Shown here: positions 16,867-25,685 of the stretch, piece after piece
Position numbering within the stretch: position 1 is the stretch's first letter
Layout: each line of letters begins with the position of its first letter
Source: Candidatus Woesearchaeota archaeon
Lineage (GTDB): Archaea > Nanobdellota > Nanobdellia > Woesearchaeales > GW2011-AR15
NCBI GenBank assembly: GCA_016935095.1
Contig: JAFGRO010000012.1
Span: forward strand, 1 to 53,566
Length of the DNA stretch: 53,566 nt
Reading direction: 5' to 3'
The notes under the pieces: generated by a model
What the model was told of the DNA's origin: nothing
Seen by the model: the letters and a program-made list of their open reading frames with translations, nothing else
The model's database searches: none
Position numbers and translations under genes: made by a program

Positions 16867-17010
16867 TTAAATTTCAGCTAACATCTCATGATAATAATCT
16901 TCAATCAGTTTTTTGTCAATCTCTGTTCTTTTATTTGTAGTTCCGGTTTTTTCCTCTAAATCATCCTCTTTTTTATTATCCACTATGTTTGATAATGATT
17001 TTTTCATCAT
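16867..17010 (-). CDS. Small charged protein, 47 residues
   Basis: The ORF MMKKSLSNIVDNKKEDDLEE continues with KTGTTNKRTEIDKKLIEDYY and HEMLAEI. Upstream on the minus strand TTTATATA lies about 25-35 bp before the ATG, a plausible boxA. It sits in the rfcL-nop5 gap and is Lys/Glu/Asp-rich with no hydrophobic segment. TTTTACTACT is repeated at both ends of the upstream region. I do not recognise a family. Its reality rests on the promoter, codon content and position only. Confidence 0.45.
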   Translation of the reverse strand: MMKKSLSNIVDNKKEDDLEEKTGTTNKRTEIDKKLIEDYYHEMLAEI

Positions 17011-17119
17011 TTTACTACTATATAAGTATAACTAGTATATAAATATTTCTATTTTTACTACTTGATAATAGTATCTAATTAAATATATTTTTATATATAC
17101 CATATTTTTCCTTATAGAT

Positions 17120-18094
17120 ATGTATCTTTACTCAAATTGCCTCGGAACATTTGTATTTAACCAGAATTTCAAAATCAGGGAACAGATATTGTTCTCTAAA
17201 GAGGAATCTCTAAAAAACTCAGACTTGCTTAAACAAAGCAAAATTCTGGATTCTGAAAAAAAATTTCTTGAAAAATTCAAAAATATTGAGAATCTAAGAG
17301 AAACCAAAGATATTAAAAATCTTCAGAAAGCATTATACGAATTAAGAAATTACACCAAAGACTTCTATAACACAAACATGTACATAACAAAGCATAAGAT
17401 AAGGGAATCTGTTTCATATGACCTGTTGATAATACAGTGCATTAATTCAATAATTGAATACAACAAAGTAATCAATTTGCTTGTTAAAAGACTAAGAGAA
17501 TGGTATTCTTATTATTTTCCTGAGATAGATAAAAATATAGAAGATAACGAGGCTTTTGTAAAATTAATCCTGAAAAAGACAAAAAAACAGCTTATGCAGG
17601 AATTAAAATTAAAATTTTCCATGGGTTCTGACTTAAATAAGAAAGACACAGATGCTGTTTTTGAATTGGCTAATCAAGTGGATTTTTTAATTGAATCAAA
17701 ACACAGGCAGGAATTATATTTAGAAGATTCAATGAAAAAAACATGCCCTAATCTTACTGAAATAGCAGGAACATTGATAGGAGGAAAGCTTATTGCCTTA
17801 GCAGGCTCAATTAAAAAATTGGTTTTATTTCCGGCATCAACAATTCAGTTGCTTGGAGCAGAAAAGGCTTTATTCAGGCATATGAGAAATAAACGCTGTC
17901 TGCCTCCTAAATATGGAGTTTTGCATGAGCACAAATACATCCAGCAGGCTCCGAAAAAACTCCATGGAAAAATAGCAAGAGTATTATCGGATAAGATATC
18001 AATTGCTGTTAAAATCGATTATTTCAAAGGAGATTTTATAGGAGATAAACTGAGAAAAGAGATTGAAGAGAAAATTAAGGAGATGAATAAATGA
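17120..18094 (+). CDS. nop5: NOP5/aNop56 core protein of box C/D RNPs
   Basis: 324 residues. In archaea this protein joins L7Ae-bound box C/D guide RNA to fibrillarin for 2'-O-methylation of rRNA and tRNA. Visible: the N-terminal fibrillarin-binding domain, a long coiled coil (about 60-160), and the Nop domain with CPNLTEIAGTLIGGKLIALA, SIKKLVLFPASTIQLLGAEK and ALFRHMRNKRCLPPKYG. Its end overlaps the next start by ATGA. The operon continues to fibrillarin, the usual archaeal pairing, but with an HD-domain gene in between. Confidence 0.95.
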   Translation: MYLYSNCLGTFVFNQNFKIREQILFSKEESLKNSDLLKQSKILDSEKKFLEKFKNIENLRETKDIKNLQKALYELRNYTKDFYNTNMYITKHKIRESVSYDLLIIQCINSIIEYNKVINLLVKRLREWYSYYFPEIDKNIEDNEAFVKLILKKTKKQLMQELKLKFSMGSDLNKKDTDAVFELANQVDFLIESKHRQELYLEDSMKKTCPNLTEIAGTLIGGKLIALAGSIKKLVLFPASTIQLLGAEKALFRHMRNKRCLPPKYGVLHEHKYIQQAPKKLHGKIARVLSDKISIAVKIDYFKGDFIGDKLRKEIEEKIKEMNK

Positions 18095-18639
18095 CTATTA
18101 TAAGATTTTTTCAGGAAGTAAATAAACTAAAATCAATAAAGAGGACTGGCTGGGTTAGAAAAAATGTTAAAAATCCAGAAAGTGTTGCAGATCATATTTT
18201 TAGAAAAACATTGATGGCCATGATGCCTTGCCCAAATGATTTAGATAGTGAAAAAGTGATTAAAATGACTCTAGTAAATGAACTTCCTGAAGCAGTAACA
18301 GGAGATATTAGAACTACACATCTGGATTCAAAAGATTTTACAAGAACTAAATTTGAAAAAGATAAAGCAGCTCTATTAGAGTTACTTTTACAAATAGAAG
18401 ATGAAAATATAAAAAAAGAGATTTTAGATATATGGATTGAATCAGAAGAACTTCAAACAAGAGAAGGACTTTTTTTCAAAGAAATAGACAAGCTTGAAAT
18501 GGCTTTTCAAGCATTGGAATATGAAAAACAATCAGATAATCCCTCAGATTTTAATACGTTCTGGGAAACAACAGAACATACATTAAAAACACCAGAATTA
18601 ATTGAATTATTCAATGAATTAAAAAAACAACGAGATTGA
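18091..18639 (+). CDS. HD-domain protein (YfbR/HDDC2-like) with altered HD pair
   Basis: 182 residues. It follows the YfbR/HDDC2 5'-deoxynucleotidase layout: RTGWVRKNVKNPESVADHIF (first His, residue 35), KMTLVNELPEAVTGDI, and EIDKLEMAFQALEYEKQ (last Asp). The central doublet that gives the superfamily its name is replaced: NELPEA (Asn63-Glu64) where HDLPEA or HDxxE is expected. Two metal ligands are thus changed, so activity may be altered or lost. The gene overlaps nop5 by 4 nt and ends within 10 nt of the fibrillarin start, so it is translated with the box C/D RNP genes. Why a nucleotidase-like protein sits here is unknown. Confidence 0.8.
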   Translation: MTIIRFFQEVNKLKSIKRTGWVRKNVKNPESVADHIFRKTLMAMMPCPNDLDSEKVIKMTLVNELPEAVTGDIRTTHLDSKDFTRTKFEKDKAALLELLLQIEDENIKKEILDIWIESEELQTREGLFFKEIDKLEMAFQALEYEKQSDNPSDFNTFWETTEHTLKTPELIELFNELKKQRD

Positions 18640-18647
18640 AGATTAAA

Positions 18648-19328
18648 ATGGAATTAATAAACAATAAATTCCCAGGAGTATATTTTAAGCAGGGAAAAAA
18701 ACGAAACCAATTATTTACAAAAAACCTTGTCCCTGGTTATAGTGTATACGGAGAAAGATTAGTTAAAGAAAACAATATTGAATTAAGAGAATGGGACCCT
18801 ACAAGGTCAAAGCTGGCAGCAGCAATTCTTAAAGGGATTTCCCAAATAGGAGTAAATGAAAATGATTATGTTTTGTATCTTGGGGCTTCTACAGGCACTA
18901 CTGTTTCACATATAAGCGATATGATTGGTAATAAAGGATTTATTTTTGCTTTGGATTTTGCGCCGAGAGTTGTCCGCGATTTAGTTTTTGTATGCGAAAA
19001 AAGAAAGAACATTACTCCGATATTGGCAGATGCAAACCAGCCGATGAAATTTATCTCTCAGGTTTCAGAGGTTGATTTTCTCTACCAGGATATTGCACAG
19101 AAAAAGCAGGCAGATATTTTTTTAAAAAACTGTAATATATTCCTAAAGGAAAACGGGTTTGGCTTTTTATGCATAAAGTCAAGAAGCGAAGATGTTACAA
19201 AAAAGCCAAATGAAATATATCAGAGAGTAAGGCAGAGGCTGGAAAAAGAGATTACAATTGTGGATTTCAGAATATTAGACCCTTTTGAAAAAGATCATGC
19301 AGTATTTGTCTGTAAGAAAAAAAAATAA
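18648..19328 (+). CDS. flpA: Fibrillarin-like rRNA/tRNA 2'-O-methyltransferase
   Basis: 226 residues from the ATG at 18648. An in-frame TTG at 18636 would overlap the upstream stop and add four residues; I prefer the ATG. It is the catalytic subunit of box C/D RNPs. Visible: NLVPGYSVYGERLV, EWDPTRSKLAAAILKG, SAM-binding VLYLGASTGTTVSHISDMIG, FALDFAPRVVRDLV, and VDFLYQDIAQKKQADIFLKN. Domain order and length match archaeal fibrillarin. It is the last gene of the nop5 operon. Confidence 0.95.
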   Translation: MELINNKFPGVYFKQGKKRNQLFTKNLVPGYSVYGERLVKENNIELREWDPTRSKLAAAILKGISQIGVNENDYVLYLGASTGTTVSHISDMIGNKGFIFALDFAPRVVRDLVFVCEKRKNITPILADANQPMKFISQVSEVDFLYQDIAQKKQADIFLKNCNIFLKENGFGFLCIKSRSEDVTKKPNEIYQRVRQRLEKEITIVDFRILDPFEKDHAVFVCKKKK

Positions 19329-19334
19329 AAAAAT

Positions 19335-22300
19335 TCATTTTTCTGATTTTGAATGGTCTTCATGGTGCTTATTTTCATGCTTTACCTTTTCTTTCTTTTT
19401 TTTATGCATAAAGAGCCCATTGAATATTCCCACAATTCCTATTAATAATGCAAATACTGCTACATACAACATTGGATTTATTCCCGGCTTTTCATCAGAT
19501 GAAGGCAGATCCGCAATTGTATTTCCTGTATCCGCAGGAGGTTGCTCTTCTTCAGGCTGGACCTCTTCTTCAATAATTTCTTCAATCTCTTTTATTTTTC
19601 CTGTTATTGCAAAATAACTGAATCCGGATGAAATGGATTTATATGAAACTGAATCATCACCGCTGCTTGGCTTTGAAGTCATTAATTCAATCCAGTTTCC
19701 ATTGCCAAATTTGAATAATCTTACACTTTCTTCATCAATTGGCTTGCCTTCAATCCATGACTTATTTACACTGAATAAAAGTTCAACTCTGCTTATATCT
19801 TCATCACTGATTCTTGTAGGTGTAATCTCTAAATACTGATAAATCTCATAACCTTCAGGTTTAGTTATTGTTTCCGGTTTTTCACTTAAAGCAGTAACCT
19901 TGATTTTTGTATCGTTAAGTTCTTTTATGAGGTAAATTGATAATTTCTTAAATGCAATATCTGTTTTTGTGATTTCCATCTCATTTAATCCGAGAGACAT
20001 TGAAGACCAAAGTCTTGTAGCACTAGTGCCTGTTGTTGAGCTTCCTCCTCCAGGAGCTGAACCGCTTGTAGCGCTGCCGCTGCTTCCTCCTGGGCTTCCG
20101 TCATCATCATTGTCTTGTGAAGCTGTTGCGGGTAACCCGTCAAGATAAGCTGAAAACTCACAATTTGGAATGATCCATTCTGTAGTGTCTGTTGTTGCAT
20201 TATAACCTATCCTTGTTGCTTCAGAAGTCCTGTCTTTACATGTGCTTGCGACAGTAACATCACCGCAGTGATATAATTGTGATGTGTTTCCGGAGATATA
20301 GACTCTGCATTCTTCAGGCCTTAACTTGTCAATAAGGTCTTCAATCTTGTCTTTGTCAGCCACAACATAGTCTGCAGTTCCCCCTCCTTGCTTATTAACA
20401 CTGCCTTTCTGGAAATGATCATCTTCGATTGTTTTTGCGTTTCCTGAAAGTGTTCTTGGTGTAACATTGATAAATGCAATTCCTGCTTTTGTTGTATTAT
20501 CAAGGAATCTTAGATGCAGGGACTCATTGTACAAAACAAGAATTCCTGCAGCAGCGCCACATGGAAGATTACCCTGAGTGAACCACTGGTCATCATGATA
20601 CATTTCAGCATTCCAACCTGAGGGCAAAGAATCAAACCTTACAATAATTCTGCAATCAGGGCAGTCTTTCTTGCTGTCTGTGCTGGCTGTAGTAAAATTA
20701 AAGCAACTGCTTATTGCTGTGTTATTGCTCCTGTCTTTTAGCTGTAGTTTGTAATAATATGTTGTCCCATTTTCAAAGTTGTAATTGATTCCTTTGGTAA
20801 CGTTTCTTGCAATTAATCCGTGTCTTTTTGTGATATGTGTGTCTGATTTATTATTAGTCTGATTACTGCATCCTGGATCAGTTCCATAAAAGAATAATGT
20901 TCCGTTTGCAGGTTCATTTGAATCATATGCTATGAATACACCATCAGGATACCTGACAACCTTTTTGCCTAATAAAGTCGGAGCTGTTGTATCTACATAA
21001 ATTGAGGATTCAACACCTAGGTTATTTTCATTACAATACCAGTCTCCGAAACAATCCGTGTCATCACATCCATAAGCCCCGTCTCCGTCATTGTCAATTT
21101 CCTGATTAAAGCAGTCCTGAACAGGAACAAATCCGAATTTCTGGAACTGCTCACAATCTGGGTCATCACTTGCTTTCATGCCGTCCTTGTCCATATCACA
21201 TTCAGGACAGAAGCAGTCCTCAAACTTAAAGTCAAACTGATCAGGTGAATAATAAGTCGGACCTAGGCTGTCTAAGATATTATCAGCATCACCGCTTGAA
21301 TTAGTTGATGTGACCATAATCCTTAAATCAGCTGATGTGTCAATCAAGGAACTGAATGAGTTCAGGTCTTCTTTATCTACTGCTACCATGCTTCCGCTGA
21401 TATCTTCACACATCATCTTCCTGAAAGTGGAAAGCTTGATCTCAGCTGCCATCCATTGACCTCCGTCACACCTGTATGCAGTTCTTGTCTCTTCAATCCC
21501 CCCATCCCATGAGCCTACATAACTAAACTTGAATTCAAATCCTGAAATATTCTGTCCAGAGTCGCTTAATCCTTTACAATTGTTTGAGTTATCTCCATCA
21601 GAATCAATATACCAATAAAACTTTGTTGACGCAGTTCCTTTTGCAAGTTTCAGCATTCCTCCATTAGACTGATCAGCGACCATCTCACCGTTGCAAATTG
21701 ATGCATTCTCAATGTTCATTACACCTACTCCGAGGGCATATACATCCTTGTCATCCTTGATATAGAATGCATTGATATCTAAATAATTTGGAACTCCTGA
21801 ATCAGAATCTGGTTCAATATCAAGAACTATAGGCGGATTGTCAATAAAGCCGCCATACATCTGGGCTGTCATTTTACCTTCACACCTGCCTGAGCGCCAT
21901 TCACATCCTGGATTTGCATTACAGACTCCTGATGATGAAATGCTGCTGTTAAAGCAGCTTGGGAAACAACGGCTATTTACAGGATCCCATGCACAATAAT
22001 TGTTATTGTCAGTACAAGCAGCAGCGCCTGAATGTCTGGTCCAGTTCATCTCGCATTCAAATGCTTTGAAATCACACCAGCTTTCCCCTGAAAAAGAATC
22101 ATTCCAGTAGGTGCATTCAGAACTGGCTATACAGTCTGTTGAATTCAATTCAAAGCACATTGTTGACATGTTTACATCACAGAATGGCTGGTATTCAATT
22201 ATCCATTGACATGTTGTCTGGTTATTGCATTGTTCCATATTATTATCATATTCCCAGCAGTCTGTCATCTTTGCAAATTTCGGGTCGCAAAAACCTTCGC

Positions 22301-25127
22301 GCCATTCGCATATAGGAGCCATTGTATCACATGTGCCTTTATCAACATCTCCAAAGCAGATTGGCTGGCATTCTTCTCTTTGCATCCATGGATCAAACCT
22401 CCACTGGCAGGAGCTGTATTCACTGCAGGACTCATTATCCATATTATCAAAACAGGAAAATACTTCTGCTTCGCACTCGCCACCAGACCACCAGATACAG
22501 TTTGAGTCACCTAGGCATCCAGATTCATCACCATCATAACTCATTTCACAGTGCATCTGGTATTCCATTGTTGCACCATCACACATCCCTTCCAGCCAGG
22601 TACATCCAGCAGTATTATTACATTCAGTGCTGTTAAATATGGAAAAACAGAGTTCAGCATGTGTCTGGTTTGTATCACAGGCCCCTCCGCTTGGAGGAAT
22701 ATTCCATTGACAATTATCAGCGAGTTCAGGTGCTTCGCATTCTGCCTGGGTTTGGCCTTCCATCCAGCATTCTGCTCCTTTTACATCACACCAGGCATCT
22801 TTGTACCATGTACAATTCACATTCAGCTCGCAAGCTGTTTCACTGTTGTCGTAAACAGCGCAGTAGCTGATATTATGTGTTGAATAGTTAGTAGGATCGC
22901 AATATCCCCATTCACTGCTTTCAATCCAGGCACAGTCATTAGCAATGCATGATTCATTTTCATAATACATCATGCAGTTTCCCATCATATCTCCGCCGCA
23001 AAATGAATCAGTCATGCACTCAGAGTCCCCGCAGTCAAAGAATCCGTCCTGGTCATTATCTATCCCGTCAAAGCATATCTCTGAATCACCTTCATTCTCA
23101 TTCTGTCTTTTACAATAACCATCTGACCATCCGCATAGATATTTTGGTTCACCACTTGAATCAAGATTTCCAGTTCCGCCTACATCACTACAGGCAGTCT
23201 CTGAATAACATTTATTGCATTCTTCAGCGCAGCTGGAAACAGTTGCAGAATCACACCATCCTTTGGTGGAATCCTCTGGATCTTTGAACCATTTACAATT
23301 AGCATTGCTTTGCAGACATGCGGTCTGCGGTTCTCCTGCCAGAGGATCTCCAATGAATGTGCATGCACCGCAATCAGAATTACAGTCACCACCTGTTTTT
23401 TTGAATTCATCTTTGGGTTTGCAGATACCTAAACCATTAGGAGCATGCGTATCGGGAACAAATTCACAGAAACCAAGAGGAGAGTCATCACAGGCAGATC
23501 TTGCATTTGTTGAAGTAACAGTCTTACCTGAGCTGTCCTGGAATTCACATGCCCAGCATACCTGGCTGCATGATTTAGCTCCTGAACCTGTTTTCATTTC
23601 ACACCACCCAAATGGCAGAGTCTTGTTTCCGGAGCTGTCACAATAATATTCCTGTATCCATTCTCCTCCTGCCTGTTCGCATTCTTTTTTATTAGTTATC
23701 TGTTTAATGTCTTCTATATCTTTATCATTCATCCTGAACCTGCACTTTGAAGAGGAATTCTCCCATTCACACGGCATAAACCAGGGAGAGCCCGCAATTT
23801 TATTGCAATTAGATTGGCTTGAGATAACATTATAATCTTCGCAAAAATACATACCTTCTCCAGGATCTTCCATATTGTCCCAGCACATTGTAGACATAGG
23901 TGCTTTTGTACAATCTGTACCGTTCCAGGCACAGCATCCTCCTAAAAACGGCACTTTATTGCAGAAATCAGAATCATTAATAAAACTGCATTTGATTCCA
24001 TCTACAATATTAGGATTTGCAGTAGAGTTCTCCATACATCCTGCTAATGTTGAATTATAAGTGCAGCCAAAAGTCTGGTTGCATCGTGTTTCATTTCTGT
24101 CAAGAATCCAGCAGTCTGGATTCATAAAGTCCTGATCAGGATCAAATCCGGCAATATTATGGTCCATAGGGTCTTTACAGAGGTTATCTCCAATATCATA
24201 AAAACAATATCCTGTATCCATACAATCTTTTTCTTTGCCGTCATGCATTGAACAGCCTGCTGTGAAATTTTCATAACACCAAGGATCATTCCAAATACAA
24301 TTTAAGCTTACATTTGCACTGGCATTCATACATAGATTTGCACCTTGATAATCCCAGTTCCAGCAGCCAGCCTGTTCGCACCAGCCAGCATTAGGGTCAT
24401 CACTTATCTTCCAATTACACTCTGTTTTATTATTGCATTGATCCTGGCTTTGGTAATCCCAGCATCCCTTCATGTCACACCATGGATCATGATACTCACA
24501 GCTTAAATTAAATTCATTATCTAAACATCCTGTTGAGTTGTAATCCCAGTTCCAGCAATTAACTTCTTCACAGAACTGCCCTGATGTGTCCCACATGCAA
24601 TCTAATGTGGAATCTTCACAATCTGTTTTAGTATTATAATTCCAGCATCCTTCTTCATAACAGTAATTTCCATTGGAATTCCATTGACAATCATCTCCTT
24701 TAAAGTCATCTGCGTTAATGCAGTTTGAATAAGAATTATATTCCCAACAACCTTTTTTATAACAGTTGTTATTAGAAGAATCCCATTGACACCCCATTGA
24801 AGTGTTATATTGTTCACACAGGGTCTGGTTCCAGAAATTCCAGCATTCCTTTTCTTCGCACCAGCCAGAAGAGGGCATGGCCTTCCACTGGCAGCTCATT
24901 CCTGAAGCAGATGCATTATTGCAGCCTGTCTGGTTCCAGAAATTCCAGCATCCTTTCTGGTTGCACCAGCTTCCCCACTGGTCTGACATCCATGTACATA
25001 AATCACTGTTCTCTTCACACCCGGTCTGGTTATCATCATATGTCCAGCATTGAACACTTGTTGCGCTTGCTATATTAATTAATGCTAAAATAAATACAGC
25101 TAAGAAAATTAATTTACTTAACTTCAT
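19335..25127 (-). CDS. Giant Cys/Trp-rich repeat surface protein with PGF-pre-PGF-like domain
   Basis: 1930 residues. Signal peptide at 1-22 (LSKLIFLAVFILALINIASA). Residues about 25-300 and again about 700-1090 are tandem units of 30-45 residues of the form GCW-x(6-12)-C-x(5-8)-C-x-W-x(5-10)-WC, for example GCWNFWNQTGCNN and GCWDYQSQDQCNNKTECNWK. MopE-like segments (CFDGIDNDQDGFFDCGDSEC; NQEIDNDGDGAYGCDD) follow. Residues about 1760-1840 match the archaeal PGF-pre-PGF domain, ending SISSGFSYFAITGK. A membrane segment (about 1883-1905) and a Lys/His-rich tail close the protein; no PGF-CTERM motif is visible. GGGAGG precedes the start. Probably a disulfide-hardened cell-surface protein (inference). 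Confidence 0.85.
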   Translation of the reverse strand: MKLSKLIFLAVFILALINIASATSVQCWTYDDNQTGCEENSDLCTWMSDQWGSWCNQKGCWNFWNQTGCNNASASGMSCQWKAMPSSGWCEEKECWNFWNQTLCEQYNTSMGCQWDSSNNNCYKKGCWEYNSYSNCINADDFKGDDCQWNSNGNYCYEEGCWNYNTKTDCEDSTLDCMWDTSGQFCEEVNCWNWDYNSTGCLDNEFNLSCEYHDPWCDMKGCWDYQSQDQCNNKTECNWKISDDPNAGWCEQAGCWNWDYQGANLCMNASANVSLNCIWNDPWCYENFTAGCSMHDGKEKDCMDTGYCFYDIGDNLCKDPMDHNIAGFDPDQDFMNPDCWILDRNETRCNQTFGCTYNSTLAGCMENSTANPNIVDGIKCSFINDSDFCNKVPFLGGCCAWNGTDCTKAPMSTMCWDNMEDPGEGMYFCEDYNVISSQSNCNKIAGSPWFMPCEWENSSSKCRFRMNDKDIEDIKQITNKKECEQAGGEWIQEYYCDSSGNKTLPFGWCEMKTGSGAKSCSQVCWACEFQDSSGKTVTSTNARSACDDSPLGFCEFVPDTHAPNGLGICKPKDEFKKTGGDCNSDCGACTFIGDPLAGEPQTACLQSNANCKWFKDPEDSTKGWCDSATVSSCAEECNKCYSETACSDVGGTGNLDSSGEPKYLCGWSDGYCKRQNENEGDSEICFDGIDNDQDGFFDCGDSECMTDSFCGGDMMGNCMMYYENESCIANDCAWIESSEWGYCDPTNYSTHNISYCAVYDNSETACELNVNCTWYKDAWCDVKGAECWMEGQTQAECEAPELADNCQWNIPPSGGACDTNQTHAELCFSIFNSTECNNTAGCTWLEGMCDGATMEYQMHCEMSYDGDESGCLGDSNCIWWSGGECEAEVFSCFDNMDNESCSEYSSCQWRFDPWMQREECQPICFGDVDKGTCDTMAPICEWREGFCDPKFAKMTDCWEYDNNMEQCNNQTTCQWIIEYQPFCDVNMSTMCFELNSTDCIASSECTYWNDSFSGESWCDFKAFECEMNWTRHSGAAACTDNNNYCAWDPVNSRCFPSCFNSSISSSGVCNANPGCEWRSGRCEGKMTAQMYGGFIDNPPIVLDIEPDSDSGVPNYLDINAFYIKDDKDVYALGVGVMNIENASICNGEMVADQSNGGMLKLAKGTASTKFYWYIDSDGDNSNNCKGLSDSGQNISGFEFKFSYVGSWDGGIEETRTAYRCDGGQWMAAEIKLSTFRKMMCEDISGSMVAVDKEDLNSFSSLIDTSADLRIMVTSTNSSGDADNILDSLGPTYYSPDQFDFKFEDCFCPECDMDKDGMKASDDPDCEQFQKFGFVPVQDCFNQEIDNDGDGAYGCDDTDCFGDWYCNENNLGVESSIYVDTTAPTLLGKKVVRYPDGVFIAYDSNEPANGTLFFYGTDPGCSNQTNNKSDTHITKRHGLIARNVTKGINYNFENGTTYYYKLQLKDRSNNTAISSCFNFTTASTDSKKDCPDCRIIVRFDSLPSGWNAEMYHDDQWFTQGNLPCGAAAGILVLYNESLHLRFLDNTTKAGIAFINVTPRTLSGNAKTIEDDHFQKGSVNKQGGGTADYVVADKDKIEDLIDKLRPEECRVYISGNTSQLYHCGDVTVASTCKDRTSEATRIGYNATTDTTEWIIPNCEFSAYLDGLPATASQDNDDDGSPGGSSGSATSGSAPGGGSSTTGTSATRLWSSMSLGLNEMEITKTDIAFKKLSIYLIKELNDTKIKVTALSEKPETITKPEGYEIYQYLEITPTRISDEDISRVELLFSVNKSWIEGKPIDEESVRLFKFGNGNWIELMTSKPSSGDDSVSYKSISSGFSYFAITGKIKEIEEIIEEEVQPEEEQPPADTGNTIADLPSSDEKPGINPMLYVAVFALLIGIVGIFNGLFMHKKKKEKVKHENKHHEDHSKSEK

Positions 25128-25254
25128 CTTAAATTCCTCCCTTTTTCAATTTTTTGGATAAGTTTAAACTTATTCTGGATATAATCTTATATAAATTTTA
25201 TTAACTATATTTTAGTAGATATATAATATAAACCACAAAATTTATATACTAGTT

Positions 25255-25329
25255 TTCTGATATTCAGAATTATATACTGATATTAATAAATAATATACTA
25301 ATCTCAGAATAATATTCTGATATTCAGAA
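25255..25329 (+). promoter_or_regulatory. Repeated TTCTGATATTCAGAA operators upstream of the AbrB-type gene
   Basis: The palindrome TTCTGA-TAT-TCAGAA occurs at 25255-25269 and 25315-25329, exactly 60 bp apart. A further inverted pair TCAGAA-TAATA-TTCTGA at 25304-25320 overlaps the second copy. They lie 65-140 bp before the AbrB-type regulator gene, so autoregulation is likely (inference). Confidence 0.6.
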
Positions 25330-25394
25330 TTAACAATGAAAAAACAACAAAAAAAGTAAACTCTTTTTTTGAGCTTTTCCATTTTGTTAAGAAA

Positions 25395-25685
25395 ATGAAA
25401 AAATACCCTAAGCTAGTACAGGCAGACAAGCGCGGCCAGATAGTTATCCCCAAAGAGATAAGAGAAGAGCTTGATATTGATGAAACTACTGGATTTATTG
25501 TTTATTCTATTTCTGATGAGGGCATTTTATTAAAAAAAATCCAGCCAGAAGAACTTGCAGATAATGATCCTGTTATTAATAAGATCAAAGAAAAATCCGC
25601 AAAACTAAAAATAAATCCGAAAAACATTGACAAAACAATTCAGGATTATAAAAAAATAAAAAAAGGAAAGCTTGATATAATATGA
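25395..25685 (+). CDS. AbrB/MazE-type (SpoVT-AbrB) DNA-binding regulator
   Basis: 96 residues. The N-terminal swapped-hairpin DNA-binding domain is clear: KLVQADKRGQIVIPKEIREE, then LDIDETTGFIVYSISDEGIL. A charged helical tail follows. Such proteins act as transition-state regulators or antitoxins; no toxin is adjacent. Its TGA overlaps the ATG of the 1790-residue surface protein by 4 nt, so regulator and surface protein are co-translated. Palindromes upstream are the likely binding sites. The family is firm, the regulatory target is inferred from position. Confidence 0.85.
   Translation: MKKYPKLVQADKRGQIVIPKEIREELDIDETTGFIVYSISDEGILLKKIQPEELADNDPVINKIKEKSAKLKINPKNIDKTIQDYKKIKKGKLDII

Noticed and set aside
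22206-23646. Several open frames opposite the giant Cys-rich gene
   Set aside because: They mirror the repetitive TGG/TGC codons of the real gene, have no Shine-Dalgarno or promoter and no recognisable domains.
25336-25359. Seven-codon ORF MKKQQKK before the AbrB-type gene
   Set aside because: Too short and composed of A-rich codons expected by chance here.
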